Numbered from the stretch's first letter, positions 49,812-59,815 are shown. The stretch: 64,000 nucleotides of DNA from Ascidiimonas meishanensis (GCF_037782385.1 NZ_JBBEXD010000009.1:130199-194198), one strand, 5' to 3'. Translations and numbers: made by a program. The notes: a model not told the origin generated them from the letters alone.

Positions 49812-50744
49812 ATGAAACCAGAAAATAATACGCAACAAGGATATAGGGATGATATTTTCAATCAGGAGAATATTGTTGGTTTTGCCTCAAAACAAACTAT
49901 GTTTCAGACGCATGCTTTATATTTTGATTCTCCTGAGGGTGCGGGTGTATTAATTACATCACGACACCCACAATTCTCACCGGGTCGACAGGAACTGGAT
50001 AAAGACCAACTTAACTTTTTAAGGCAAATTGAAGGTTCTAGCTATCAGGAATTCAATCAAAATTACCAAAGAGTTATAGGCGAAATGTTCGTATCAGATA
50101 TTCAAGAGGTAAAAGAAGAGACAATAGTTCTTGATGCCTTTGCTAATTTACTTCAAACAGAACCTTTACAAACGCCTCCTGGTAATGCTGTTGCTGCAAA
50201 TACCGGTGAAAGAACAGAATATGAGTTAGATTTTCAATCGGCATCGGGCGATGAACGGAAACGGGCTGCCAGTGCCAAGTTTGATGCTGAACTCAATACT
50301 GCTTTGAAAAGTCTTTTTACCGATTATGAAGGAGTTCAACCGTTGCCGGAAATCACAGCAAACCAGCCGGATACTTCGTTAGCCGAGGCTCAAAGTGCAG
50401 AAGTGCCACGAAAGGCTGCATCCAATCCAAAAGTTGTAAGCAGTGTACCCGATACAAGCAAACGAAGAGATTTTAGAAAAGATGAAAGCACTATGGCAGT
50501 GTTCTCAGAATCAATGCATAAATTAGATGATATTGGACGTAAAAAAGGAATTGCCAAAGTTCCTGTAAATGAAATATTTGACACTCAGGATGTGTTAGCT
50601 AAGACTCCTTCCTTATCTCATCTTACAAATCCTATGAATAAGGTAAAAGCCGAAACTCTGGATGCTGCAAAACGAGAGAGAAGCGGCGGAAGGGATAAAA
50701 AGAAAGGCAAGGATAAAAAAAGAGAATTCTTAAAGAGAAAATAA
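49812..50744 (+). CDS. unknown hydrophilic protein with very basic C-terminus
   Basis: Not recognised. 310 residues with no signal peptide or membrane segment. Residues about 1-110 look folded (FQTHALYFDSPEGAGVLITS), about 115-240 are low in complexity and acidic/polar, and the end is strongly basic (RSGGRDKKKGKDKKREFLKRK, with shorter K/R runs). Base composition is visibly richer in G+C than most neighbours. It stands alone between long spacers. A nucleic-acid or membrane-surface binding tail is possible; nothing more can be claimed. Confidence 0.7.
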   Translation: MKPENNTQQGYRDDIFNQENIVGFASKQTMFQTHALYFDSPEGAGVLITSRHPQFSPGRQELDKDQLNFLRQIEGSSYQEFNQNYQRVIGEMFVSDIQEVKEETIVLDAFANLLQTEPLQTPPGNAVAANTGERTEYELDFQSASGDERKRAASAKFDAELNTALKSLFTDYEGVQPLPEITANQPDTSLAEAQSAEVPRKAASNPKVVSSVPDTSKRRDFRKDESTMAVFSESMHKLDDIGRKKGIAKVPVNEIFDTQDVLAKTPSLSHLTNPMNKVKAETLDAAKRERSGGRDKKKGKDKKREFLKRK

Positions 50745-50814
50745 GCTGCCTTGATTTAAAGTCTTCAAGTTAAGTAAATAAACGTTTAATACTCTGGTAA
50801 CACATAGATATTTA

Positions 50815-50842
50815 ATGAAAAAACCGCCTTAAAAGGCGGTTT
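50815..50842 (-). terminator. rho-independent terminator of dnaN
   Basis: AAACCGCCTT/AAGGCGGTTT arms followed on the minus strand by a run of T, 38 bases after the dnaN stop. The upstream converging gene may also use the hairpin. Confidence 0.88.
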
Positions 50843-50880
50843 GAATGGTACCTGAGTACTATTTAACACTTAAAAATATA

Positions 50881-51999
50881 CTAGTTATTGAGCATGACTG
50901 GCATTACCAACATGGTAATATGCTCACCTTCATCCAGACCATCTACAGGAGTAAGTATACCGGCACGATTAGGTAAACTCATTTCAAGAGTTATTTCGTC
51001 TGAATTTAGGTTTGACAGCATTTCAACTAAAAAACGTGAGTTAAAGCCAATTTGCATATCATCTCCAGAGTAACTACACGTAAGCCTTTCTTCTGCTTTA
51101 TTGCTATAGTCAATATCTTCTGCAGATATATTTAATTCTGCACCTGCTATCTTTAAACGGATCTGGTGGGTAGTTTTATTTGAAAAAATGCTTACCCGTT
51201 TTGCAGAGCTTAAAAACTGATTACGGTGTATGCTTAATTTATTTGGATTTTCCTTAGGAATAACTGCTTCATAATTAGGATACTTCCCATCAATTAAGCG
51301 ACATATTAATTCTGTATTATCAAAGGTAAATTTAGCGTTGCTTTCATTGTAATCAATGGTGACATCGGTTTCACTTCCAGCAAGAATTCCTTTTAAAAGA
51401 TTCAAAGGTTTTTTGGGCATGATAAACTCCGCTACTTGAGAAGCCTTCACATCAGATCGTTGATACTTTACCAATTTATGCGCATCGGTAGAAACAAAAA
51501 TCAATCCTTCTGGAGAAAATTGGAAAAAGACGCCGCTCATCACAGGTCTTAAATCGTCATTGCCAGCTGCAAAAATAGTTTTTGTAATCGCGGTGGCTAG
51601 AATATCTCCAATAATAGTAGTAGAACTAGGATCCGAAAGATTTACAGCACTTGGAAATTCTGTGCCATCTGCATAAGCCAGTGCATATTTACCGTGGTTA
51701 CTACTGATTTCTATGGTGTTATTTTTCTCAGCAACAAAAGTTAAAGGTTGTTCAGGAAAAGTTTTAAGAATATCTAATAACAACTTTGCAGGAACTGCAA
51801 TATTTCCCTCCGAAGTAGAATCTACTTCTAATACCGTGCTCATGGTAGTTTCAAGATCAGAAGCAGATACCACCAATTTATTCTCTGAAAGTTCAAAAAG
51901 AAAATTGTCAAGAATAGGTAAGGTATTACTATTATTAATCACTCCACCCAGTACTTGTAACTGTTTTAGGAGATAAGAACTTGATACTATAAATTTCAT
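50881..51999 (-). CDS. dnaN: DNA polymerase III beta sliding clamp
   Basis: A 372-residue protein colinear with DnaN: MKFIVSSSYLLKQLQVLGGVI, ELVVSASDLETTM, DGTEFPSAVNLSD-like middle, DGKYPNYEAVIPKENPN and the C-terminal MLVMPVML. It forms the ring that tethers the replicative polymerase. Not next to dnaA here. It has its own promoter and terminator. Confidence 0.97.
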   Translation of the reverse strand: MKFIVSSSYLLKQLQVLGGVINNSNTLPILDNFLFELSENKLVVSASDLETTMSTVLEVDSTSEGNIAVPAKLLLDILKTFPEQPLTFVAEKNNTIEISSNHGKYALAYADGTEFPSAVNLSDPSSTTIIGDILATAITKTIFAAGNDDLRPVMSGVFFQFSPEGLIFVSTDAHKLVKYQRSDVKASQVAEFIMPKKPLNLLKGILAGSETDVTIDYNESNAKFTFDNTELICRLIDGKYPNYEAVIPKENPNKLSIHRNQFLSSAKRVSIFSNKTTHQIRLKIAGAELNISAEDIDYSNKAEERLTCSYSGDDMQIGFNSRFLVEMLSNLNSDEITLEMSLPNRAGILTPVDGLDEGEHITMLVMPVMLNN

Positions 52000-52024
52000 T
52001 GAAATGTTTATTTACTTCGTTTTA

Positions 52025-52032
52025 CAAATATA
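52025..52032 (-). promoter_or_regulatory. -7 promoter element of dnaN
   Basis: TATATTTG on the minus strand matches TAnnTTTG exactly, 25 bases upstream of the start codon. A TTTTCG about 20 bases further upstream may serve as -33 box. Confidence 0.6.
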
Positions 52033-52071
52033 TTTGAAATGCGTATTTTATCGAAAATAACTTATTAACAT

Positions 52072-53748
52072 TCAGACCGCATATGTTTTCTTTCGATATA
52101 CGTGAAAGAGACTACCAAAAATGGCAAGAATTACTAATGGAAGTGCCACATTTACAAGTAACCAGCCCGTTTTTTGAGCGCTTACTTTTTCTTTATCTAA
52201 AAAAGGAATGATGATTTTTTTAGACCGAATGTTTATAAGTCCGGTGTCCTCCAGCAAATAATTTACGCAGTTCAAAAGGAATTCCTTATTTCCATAAAAA
52301 TTATTGGTCCATTTATCATACCCTAATTCTAGAGGATTTCCTTGCCTTATTTGATTTTTTATCAAATCTCCATCTGCAATGATAATCATCTTAGAAGGCA
52401 ATCCCTCTTCTTTGGTGTCTTTTAACTTAAAAGGTTTTACTCGGTTTTTAAAAACAGAAGTAAATGATCCTTCCAATAATACTGCTAACGGCTTTAATCC
52501 GTCATTATAAGTCTCTTTTGGTAGCGGATTGCTAATAATATCCAAATTAATTTCTGTAGGCGTCCCTATGGGTTTAGATAATGGGGATGATCGTAATAAG
52601 ACGGTTTTATTAATTCCATTAGCTAGGGTGTCTATAGTATTAGCAAATTGAAAGCGTAATGCCTCAATATTTGTATTAATAGGATGGTTTTCTGGAGAAA
52701 AAACCATAGGATAATACACCCATGGCACCGGATTGTATTGTGTATTATTACCTTCTCCTGTAGCTAATACAATTTGTGTGAAATACATATCATTCAATAA
52801 AACCGGATTAACGCGCACTCCATATTTGAAAAAGAAGTCATTCAAATTAAGGTTTCTGGGAAAAGCAATAGTTTTACCTTGGTTAGCATAAAGACTATCC
52901 ATTTCAGCGGTTACCTGATCTATTAACCAAAGGGATTTGCCGCCTTGCAAAGTATATTGGTCCATTACATATTTCTCAGAATCACTAAATGCTTCTGTGG
53001 GTTTCGCAACAATAGCTAAATCATAGCCATTTAAAAGCGCCAACGTTTTTTGGGGATTTTTAGCCACAGAATCTAAGGTGATAGGAGCTAAATGATAAGA
53101 ACCACTTAATTCACCCAAAAAATTTGCTAAGTAAATATCCTCTAATTCACCATTACCCTTAATAATGGCAATTTTTTTCTTATCTGTAATTAACAACTTC
53201 TTTATGGCGCTAGCAAATGCATATTCTAATTGTTGAATAGAATTATTTACTCTAGTTTCACTATCTGCTCCTAATTTATTCTTTAGCAAAGGAATACGTA
53301 CTGGTTTTGTTTCATCTATATAGGCCATTGCCCAAGGGAAAATTACTTCTTGGGTAACTTTACCGCCTTCTTCTACGGTGATATTAGCTGGAGTCAAGCC
53401 TAATTGATTCAATTCTACTACAACTTGATCTGAGTTTTGAGAATCTTTTACCGGATTGAGAAATGTATATTTAATATTGGAATTTACTGCAGATAATTCT
53501 TTGAGCAACTGCTGTGTTTCCATTTGTAACTTTTTAAATTCAGAAGGGAAATCACCTTCTAACAACACATCAATAACAATAGGTTGTGTTGCTTTAGCAA
53601 GAATACTTTTTGTAGCGTCAGATAAGGTATATCTTTTATCCTTAGTAAGATCAAATCGTTGTGAAAATGTTCCAGCAAGCACGTTTATGGCAATGAGAAT
53701 AACAAAAGCTATTGCAATTTTGATGAATATATTTTTCTTTGCCTTCAT
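52072..53748 (-). CDS. gldG: gliding motility ABC transporter auxiliary protein GldG
   Basis: A 558-residue protein with N-terminal membrane anchor (FVILIAINVLAGTFSQRFDLTKDKRYTLSD), a large periplasmic ABC-type auxiliary domain (IDVLLEGDFPSEFKKLQ, KIAIIKGNGE) and a C-terminal membrane helix (VNVALPLVILAIFGSLFHVYRKK). It matches GldG of Flavobacteria, which works with GldF and the ATPase GldA in gliding motility and type IX secretion-linked functions. Its start overlaps the gldF stop (ATGA, 53745-53748). Confidence 0.93.
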   Translation of the reverse strand: MKAKKNIFIKIAIAFVILIAINVLAGTFSQRFDLTKDKRYTLSDATKSILAKATQPIVIDVLLEGDFPSEFKKLQMETQQLLKELSAVNSNIKYTFLNPVKDSQNSDQVVVELNQLGLTPANITVEEGGKVTQEVIFPWAMAYIDETKPVRIPLLKNKLGADSETRVNNSIQQLEYAFASAIKKLLITDKKKIAIIKGNGELEDIYLANFLGELSGSYHLAPITLDSVAKNPQKTLALLNGYDLAIVAKPTEAFSDSEKYVMDQYTLQGGKSLWLIDQVTAEMDSLYANQGKTIAFPRNLNLNDFFFKYGVRVNPVLLNDMYFTQIVLATGEGNNTQYNPVPWVYYPMVFSPENHPINTNIEALRFQFANTIDTLANGINKTVLLRSSPLSKPIGTPTEINLDIISNPLPKETYNDGLKPLAVLLEGSFTSVFKNRVKPFKLKDTKEEGLPSKMIIIADGDLIKNQIRQGNPLELGYDKWTNNFYGNKEFLLNCVNYLLEDTGLINIRSKKIIIPFLDKEKVSAQKTGWLLVNVALPLVILAIFGSLFHVYRKKTYAV

Positions 53749-54470
53749 ACCTCTGATTTGTTTTTTAGAAAAGAAGAGGTAACGAAAATAAAAAATCCAG
53801 TGAGTGATAGGAAATAGATCAAATCTCTCGTATCAATGACCCCTCTACCCATACTTTCAAAATGTGATTTCATTCCCCATTTTTCAATAGCGAAATCTAC
53901 GTTTGCTAAATCTGCCATTCCCTCAAAGCCAAAATAGAATACGAAACATATAAATACACCAAGAATAAAAGCAACTATTTGGTTATCAGTAAGAATAGAA
54001 GAGAAAACACCAATAGCGGTATAAGACATCATTAAAAAAATCAATCCTGCATAAGATCCAAAAGTGCTGCCTAAATCTATATTTCCTTCCGGATTTCCTA
54101 ATTTCCAAACGGTGAAAACATAGAGTAGGGTAGGAAGAAGTGCAATCAGACTTAATACGAATACCCCTAAATATTTTCCTAAGACAATTTGTAACGTGCT
54201 TAAGGGTTTGGTTAATAGTAATTCTAATGTCCCCATTTTATTTTCTTCTGAAAAACTTTTCATAGTAATAGCAGGAATTAAAAAGATCAAAATCCAGGGT
54301 GCTAATGTAAAAAAAGCAGACAGATCTGCAAATCCATAGTCAAATATGTTGAATTCACCTTTAAAAACCCATAAAAAGAGTCCGTTTAGAATTAGAAATA
54401 AAGAGATCACCAAATATCCCACTGGTGAGGCGAAAAACGAGCGGATCTCTTTTTTTAAAATGGCATACAT
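53745..54470 (-). CDS. gldF: gliding motility ABC transporter permease GldF
   Basis: A 241-residue ABC-2 type permease with six membrane segments: KKEIRSFFASPVGYLVISLFL, FLIPAITMKSFSEENKMGTLELLLTKPLS and the last helix near residue 215. Motifs and the following gldG identify it. GldA is not in the window. Confidence 0.93.
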   Translation of the reverse strand: MYAILKKEIRSFFASPVGYLVISLFLILNGLFLWVFKGEFNIFDYGFADLSAFFTLAPWILIFLIPAITMKSFSEENKMGTLELLLTKPLSTLQIVLGKYLGVFVLSLIALLPTLLYVFTVWKLGNPEGNIDLGSTFGSYAGLIFLMMSYTAIGVFSSILTDNQIVAFILGVFICFVFYFGFEGMADLANVDFAIEKWGMKSHFESMGRGVIDTRDLIYFLSLTGFFIFVTSSFLKNKSEV

Positions 54471-54511
54471 ATTTCTATTTTTATATTAACAATGTTTGAA
54501 AAGAAGCAGTA

Positions 54512-54808
54512 CTAGGGAAGACTTTCAATACGGTCTAGGCTCCAAGCTTCTGGTTTCCCCGCGAATAATGCTTTCGTTTTCTTCCAGACCTCTTGAAATA
54601 GTTTAGAGTTACGATAATTTTCCAAAGCCGCTTCTGATTCCCAGTAACTATATGTAAAAAATATTTCAGGAGTTGTTTTTGATTGATACAGCTCTAAAAA
54701 ACTACAACCTTCAAATGCCCGAATACGCTCCTTATTTGCCTCAAAATTAGCCAAGAAAAGAGATATCTTATCTACCTTAAATTCCATTTTTACAATTCTT
54801 ATGAACAT
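54512..54808 (-). CDS. antibiotic biosynthesis monooxygenase (ABM) domain protein
   Basis: A 98-residue ferredoxin-like single-domain protein with the ABM pattern VKMEFKVDKISLFLANFEAN, CSFLELYQSK, FFTYSYWESEAALENYRNS and FQEVWKKTKALFAGKP. Its exact substrate is unknown; such proteins are often quinol monooxygenase-like. It lies between the SAM hydrolase-like gene (10-base gap) and gldF on the same strand, so these are probably one operon. Confidence 0.85.
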   Translation of the reverse strand: MFIRIVKMEFKVDKISLFLANFEANKERIRAFEGCSFLELYQSKTTPEIFFTYSYWESEAALENYRNSKLFQEVWKKTKALFAGKPEAWSLDRIESLP

Positions 54809-54817
54809 TTTTATCTA

Positions 54818-55654
54818 TTATTGTTTTTCAAAATTGATAGTTACCGGATCTCTAAAATGTAAGCCAAATAAAGTGTTTGCTCCACCAACGGTAACGGGAT
54901 TACTTTTATAAATAGCTAATTCTAAGTAATCTGCGGAGTTAAAAATAGCCAGTTTTTTACCATCTTCATCCCTCATCGCTTTCTCTATAGAAAAATTGAT
55001 TGCATCACTATACCTATTATAAATATTCCTAAATTTATAAGTGCGCGCTAGAATCTCAAAAGATCTTCCCTTACCTATTTCGATGAATAATTTCCGAGTA
55101 ATATTAGTTACCACATTTCCGTAATTATCTATGTATAAAACGCTGCCTAAAATCTGCGTACCGTTAGTATTAATAACAGGTTTAAGATCAATAATCTGTT
55201 TTATTTTATCAATAGGTTTGCCTATTACCTCCAAAGTTCCTCCCCGTGCCAGATGGGTGGCTGTCTTTACAAAAACATCCATGACAGGGAAACTACTTTC
55301 TATATGATCGTGAATGTTAATTTCTACTATTTTTTGCGGAATAATTTCCTGTGTAAGCAAGCACATGATACCGTTATCTGAACATACAAAATAATGGCCA
55401 TCAAGATATACCGCAATATGCCGGTTTTCGGGTGTGAGTTCTCCATCTATACCAATAATATGAATAGTGCCTGCGGGAAAACTTTTGTAGGCATTTTTAA
55501 TAATATAAGAAGCTTCAGTAATATTAAAAGGACTAATTAAATGAGAGATATCAACAATATTGACAGAATCCAGTTCTGAATAGATGCCTCCCTTAATGGC
55601 TCCTACATAGTGATCTTTCATACCAAAATCAGTGGTTAAAGTAATGATCGCCAT
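54818..55654 (-). CDS. SAM hydroxide adenosyltransferase (DUF62 family)
   Basis: A 278-residue protein with family hallmarks: LTTDFGMKDHYVGAIKGGI, VDISHLISPFNITEASYIIKNAY, HIIGIDGELTPENR, FVCSDNGI and the C-terminal AIYKSNPVTVGGANTLFG. These enzymes split S-adenosylmethionine into adenosine and methionine and are related to fluorinases and chlorinases; the usual hydrolase context is assumed. First gene of the leftward operon; divergent from phoH. Confidence 0.9.
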   Translation of the reverse strand: MAIITLTTDFGMKDHYVGAIKGGIYSELDSVNIVDISHLISPFNITEASYIIKNAYKSFPAGTIHIIGIDGELTPENRHIAVYLDGHYFVCSDNGIMCLLTQEIIPQKIVEINIHDHIESSFPVMDVFVKTATHLARGGTLEVIGKPIDKIKQIIDLKPVINTNGTQILGSVLYIDNYGNVVTNITRKLFIEIGKGRSFEILARTYKFRNIYNRYSDAINFSIEKAMRDEDGKKLAIFNSADYLELAIYKSNPVTVGGANTLFGLHFRDPVTINFEKQ

Positions 55655-55700
55655 TGTAAAACTGTTGATATTTTTTTAAATTTAAAGAATGATTTTTGCG

Positions 55701-55708
55701 TATGTTTG
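55701..55708 (+). promoter_or_regulatory. probable -7 promoter element of the phoH-purC operon
   Basis: TATGTTTG fits TAnnTTTG, about 54 bases upstream of the phoH start. A clear -33 TTG at the right distance is not evident. Confidence 0.45.
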
Positions 55709-55761
55709 TTTTGCAAATCTAATAAAACAAAAAGGGATAAACTAACTTAATCAATTGGCTT

Positions 55762-56718
55762 TTGAATGAACTAATAATTGAACTTACCGAGATTAGCCCC
55801 AGAGAATTTTTTGGGCATCAAAATATCAACATCACCCTTTTAAAAAAGTATTTTCCAAAACTAAAAATTGTAGCCCGAGGTAATAAAATTACAGCTTACG
55901 GTGAAGAAGAGCTGTTGGAAGAATTTGACCTTAGACTGGACATGCTTACTGCGCATTATGCCAAATTTAATAAGCTCGATGAAAATACTATAGAGCGTAT
56001 ACTTACCAGCAATAGTAAAGAAGATTATGAAACTTCTTCAGAAAGTGGTGAAGTATTGGTTCATGGCGTTAGCGGAAGACTCATTAGGGCTCAAACGGCT
56101 AACCAGCGAAAACTGGTTGAACAAATGAAACATAATGATATGGTTTTTGCGATTGGCCCCGCAGGAACAGGAAAAACATACACGGGAGTAGCCTTAGCGG
56201 TAAAAGCCTTAAAAGAAAAACAAGTTAAACGTATTATTCTCACAAGACCTGCTGTAGAAGCGGGGGAGAATCTGGGGTTCTTACCAGGAGATTTAAAAGA
56301 AAAGCTAGACCCTTACATGCAACCTTTGTATGATGCACTTCGGGATATGATACCATCCGAGAAGCTACAGAATTATATTGAGAATGGTACTATTCAAATT
56401 GCGCCAATGGCATTTATGAGAGGTCGTACCCTAGATAAAGCTTTTGTAATCTTAGACGAAGCACAAAATACTACCCATGCCCAAATGAAAATGTTTCTTA
56501 CCAGAATGGGGAAACAGGCAAAATTTATGATAACCGGTGATCCCGGACAAATAGATTTACCAAGACGGGTAATCTCAGGACTCAAAGAAGCTTTGTTAGT
56601 TTTAAAAGATGTCCCGGGTATTTCTATTGTATACCTAGATGATAAAGACGTAATTCGTCACCGCTTGGTTAAAAATATTATTGAAGCCTATAAAAGTATA
56701 GAACACAGCAACGTTTAA
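55762..56718 (+). CDS. PhoH family ATPase
   Basis: A 318-residue cytoplasmic protein with an N-terminal KH-like domain and a PhoH ATPase domain: Walker A AIGPAGTGKTYTG near residue 132, RPAVEAGENLGFLPGDLKEKLDPYMQPLYDAL, Walker B FVILDEAQN and MITGDPGQIDLP. Associated with RNA metabolism in many bacteria. First gene of an apparent phoH-purC-DUF4212-symporter-acs unit, with a 10-base gap to purC. Confidence 0.95.
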   Translation: MNELIIELTEISPREFFGHQNINITLLKKYFPKLKIVARGNKITAYGEEELLEEFDLRLDMLTAHYAKFNKLDENTIERILTSNSKEDYETSSESGEVLVHGVSGRLIRAQTANQRKLVEQMKHNDMVFAIGPAGTGKTYTGVALAVKALKEKQVKRIILTRPAVEAGENLGFLPGDLKEKLDPYMQPLYDALRDMIPSEKLQNYIENGTIQIAPMAFMRGRTLDKAFVILDEAQNTTHAQMKMFLTRMGKQAKFMITGDPGQIDLPRRVISGLKEALLVLKDVPGISIVYLDDKDVIRHRLVKNIIEAYKSIEHSNV

Positions 56719-56728
56719 ACTCAAAAAA

Positions 56729-57691
56729 ATGTCAGGGACAATTACCCACACTAATTTTAAATTTCCACTACTAAAAGATATTTATAGAGGCAAAGTCAGA
56801 GAAGTGTACACTCTTGAGAATGATTTGCTTATAATGATTGCTACCGATAGGCTTTCTGCTTTTGATGTAGTTATGCCTAAAGGAATTCCCTACAAAGGGC
56901 AAATACTGAATCAAATAGCTACAAAAATGATGGAGGCTACAAGAGATATTGTTCCCAACTGGCTCATCGCTGCTCCTGATCCCAATGTGGCAATTGGACA
57001 TAAATGTGAACCTTATAAAATAGAAATGGTGATTAGGGGTTATATGTCTGGTCATGCAGCTCGGGAATACAAAGCGGGAAAAAGAAGTCTGTGCGGTGTG
57101 GTTATGCCAGATGGAATGAAGGAAAATGACAAATTTCCAATCCCCATAATTACCCCTGCTACTAAAGCAGCACATGGTGACCATGATGAAGATATTTCCA
57201 AAGATGAAATTCTTTCTCGGAACATTGTAGATGCAAATGAATACGAGCAATTGGAAATGTACACTAGAAAACTTTTTGAAAGAGGAACACAGATAGCAGC
57301 AAAACAAGGTTTAATTCTAGTGGATACCAAGTATGAATTTGGAAAAATGGCTAACGGAACCATCGTATTAATTGATGAAATTCACACTCCAGATTCTTCT
57401 CGATATTTTTATCAAGACGGTTATGAGGAAAGACAATCAAAAGGTGAGCAACAAAAGCAGCTCTCCAAGGAATTTGTAAGGCAATGGCTTATAGAAAATG
57501 GTTTTCAAGGCAAAGAAGGGCAGCAAGTCCCAGAAATGACAGATGAGTATATAAATTCTGTTTCTAAGAGATATATAGAATTATACGAACAAATAATGGG
57601 GGAGCCTTTTAAGAAAGCAAAAGTTGATAATATGACTACTAGAATTGAGCAAAACGTACTTAATTACTTAAATACAATTCTTAAAAATTAA
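56729..57691 (+). CDS. purC: phosphoribosylaminoimidazole-succinocarboxamide synthase
   Basis: A 320-residue SAICAR synthetase, the longer yeast-Ade1-like form. Motifs: YRGKVREVY near residue 19, ATDRLSAFDVVMP, RGYMSGHAAREY and the LVDTKYEFG/LIDEIHTPDSSRY pair. It catalyses the aspartate-adding step of purine synthesis. The symporter small subunit starts 4 bases after its stop. Confidence 0.96.
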   Translation: MSGTITHTNFKFPLLKDIYRGKVREVYTLENDLLIMIATDRLSAFDVVMPKGIPYKGQILNQIATKMMEATRDIVPNWLIAAPDPNVAIGHKCEPYKIEMVIRGYMSGHAAREYKAGKRSLCGVVMPDGMKENDKFPIPIITPATKAAHGDHDEDISKDEILSRNIVDANEYEQLEMYTRKLFERGTQIAAKQGLILVDTKYEFGKMANGTIVLIDEIHTPDSSRYFYQDGYEERQSKGEQQKQLSKEFVRQWLIENGFQGKEGQQVPEMTDEYINSVSKRYIELYEQIMGEPFKKAKVDNMTTRIEQNVLNYLNTILKN

Positions 57692-57695
57692 TACG

Positions 57696-57950
57696 ATGAA
57701 TGAGCTAGATCGGAAAAAATACTGGAGATATAATCTAAGGTATCTTACCGTTTTGCTTTCTATTTGGTTTTTGGTTTCTTTCGGATTTGGAATTATATGG
57801 GTAGATGCGTTAAATGATTTTAAAATAGGAGGATTTAAAGTAGGCTTTTGGTTCGCACAACAAGGTGCTATTTATGTTTTTGTAATACTGATTTTTGTGT
57901 ATGTTTTTCTGATGAATAAACTAGACAAAAAATTCAAAGTTCAAGAATAA
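57696..57950 (+). CDS. DUF4212 protein, small subunit of sodium:solute symporter
   Basis: An 84-residue protein with two membrane helices (YLTVLLSIWFLVSFGFGIIW and FWFAQQGAIYVFVILIFVYVFLMNKLDKKF). This family is found directly upstream of VC_2705-type symporters and probably forms a complex with them. The large subunit begins 10 bases later. Confidence 0.93.
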   Translation: MNELDRKKYWRYNLRYLTVLLSIWFLVSFGFGIIWVDALNDFKIGGFKVGFWFAQQGAIYVFVILIFVYVFLMNKLDKKFKVQE

Positions 57951-57960
57951 AAGAATCTTT

Positions 57961-59736
57961 ATGAGTATACAAAAATGGACCTTTATCATAGTAGGTATCA
58001 CCTTTCTTTTATATATTATCATTGCCATTTGGTCTAGAGCAAGATCTACTAAAGATTTTTATATTGCAGGAGGCGGAGTTTCCCCTCTGGCAAATGGACT
58101 GGCTACTGCAGCAGACTGGATGTCTGCAGCTTCATTTTTAGGAATGGCAGGGATTATCGCTTTTTCCGGTTATGATGGCTCCGTTTACTTAATGGGCTGG
58201 ACCGGAGGTTATGTTTTGTTAGCGTTATTATTAGCCCCATATTTACGTAAGTTTGGAAAGTTTACAGTAGCAGATTTTATAGGAGACAGGTATTATTCTA
58301 ATGTAGCAAGAACTGTGGCAGTAGTGGCAGCACTTTTTGTTTCTTTCACCTATGTTGCCGGACAAATGCGGGGAGTAGGAGTCGTTTTTTCACGCTTTTT
58401 AGATGTAGATATTGACATAGGAGTTTATGTTGGGATGGCACTCGTACTACTGTATGCTTTTTTAGGCGGTATGAAAGGAATTACTTATACACAAGTAGCG
58501 CAATATTGTATCCTAATATTTGCCTTTATGGTTCCTGCAATATTTATTTCTATAATGGCTACAGGAAATCCTATACCTCAAATAGGTTTTGGAGCTCAGG
58601 GACAAGATGGAGTCTACCTGTTGGATAAACTTGACGGTTTGATGACCGACTTAGGTTTTACTGCATATACTAATGGTACCAAATCTAAGATAGATGTATT
58701 CTTTATAACAGCGGCATTAATGATGGGAACAGCTGGACTACCCCATGTAATAATACGTTTTTTTACAGTTCCAAAAGTAAAAGATGCCCGAAAATCTGCC
58801 GGATATGCCTTATTGTTTATTGCCATTCTCTATACAACAGCTCCTGCTATTGCTGTATTTGCAAGAACTAACCTAATGAAAACCGTTGAAAACACATCCT
58901 ATAAAGAAATTCCTTCTTGGTTTACTAAATGGGAAGATACAGGATTAATAGGATGGGTAGATAAAAACAACGATGGTAAGATTCAATATCTGCCGGGAGC
59001 AGCTCTTACTGGAAAACCTATTTTTGAAAACGTAAGAGGAGTTAATGGAGAACGCTTGATTACCAATCCTACAAAAGGACCCAATGAACTTTACATAGAT
59101 AGAGATATTATGGTATTAGCAAATCCAGAAATTGCACAATTACCAAATTGGGTTGTTGCCTTGGTAGCAGCAGGTGGTCTTGCAGCTGCACTATCTACTG
59201 CTGCGGGACTTTTATTGGTTATTTCAACATCTGTGTCACATGATTTGATTAAGAAACAGTTTTTTCCCCGCATCTCTGATAAAAAAGAACTCTTAATAGC
59301 ACGGCTATCTTCAATTGTTGCGGTAATTGTAGCAGGCTATTTTGGAATACACCCTCCTGGTTTTGTAGCATCTGTAGTTGCCCTAGCATTTGGGTTGGCA
59401 GCATCATCATTCTTTCCAGCAATTGTAATGGGAATTTTCTCCAAAAGAATGAATAAAGAAGGTGCTATTTCTGGGATGATTTCGGGTCTTGGATTCACTA
59501 TCTATTACATAGCAAGATTTAAACTGGGATGGATAGGTAATCTTGAAACAAATGGACCAGATCATTGGTGGTTTGGTATTTCACCGGAAGGTTTTGGAAC
59601 TTTGGGCATGATAGTAAATTTTCTTGTAGCAATTGTGATTTCTCACTTTACAGCAAGACCACCTATTGAAATACAAGAGATGATAGAAAACATTAGAATC
59701 CCTAATGATACTGGCAGTCCGGTTGAGCATCATTAA
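57961..59736 (+). CDS. sodium:solute symporter, acetate-permease-like (VC_2705 family)
   Basis: A 591-residue SSS-family protein with 13 or more membrane segments and the family patterns FYIAGGGVSPLANGLATAADWMSAASFLG and GTAGLPHVIIRFFTVPKVKDARKS. A soluble insertion near residues 310-390 contains a DxDxDG-like sequence (VDKNNDGKIQ), which might bind calcium. Together with the DUF4212 protein it likely imports acetate or another short acid, and the following acetyl-CoA synthetase activates it. Confidence 0.92.
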   Translation: MSIQKWTFIIVGITFLLYIIIAIWSRARSTKDFYIAGGGVSPLANGLATAADWMSAASFLGMAGIIAFSGYDGSVYLMGWTGGYVLLALLLAPYLRKFGKFTVADFIGDRYYSNVARTVAVVAALFVSFTYVAGQMRGVGVVFSRFLDVDIDIGVYVGMALVLLYAFLGGMKGITYTQVAQYCILIFAFMVPAIFISIMATGNPIPQIGFGAQGQDGVYLLDKLDGLMTDLGFTAYTNGTKSKIDVFFITAALMMGTAGLPHVIIRFFTVPKVKDARKSAGYALLFIAILYTTAPAIAVFARTNLMKTVENTSYKEIPSWFTKWEDTGLIGWVDKNNDGKIQYLPGAALTGKPIFENVRGVNGERLITNPTKGPNELYIDRDIMVLANPEIAQLPNWVVALVAAGGLAAALSTAAGLLLVISTSVSHDLIKKQFFPRISDKKELLIARLSSIVAVIVAGYFGIHPPGFVASVVALAFGLAASSFFPAIVMGIFSKRMNKEGAISGMISGLGFTIYYIARFKLGWIGNLETNGPDHWWFGISPEGFGTLGMIVNFLVAIVISHFTARPPIEIQEMIENIRIPNDTGSPVEHH

Positions 59737-59815
59737 AATTTTAATTTAGAAAAATCACCCTTTTCATAATTTTCTTAAATTGTAACCTTAATTTTAAATA
59801 GTCGCTTTTATAAAA

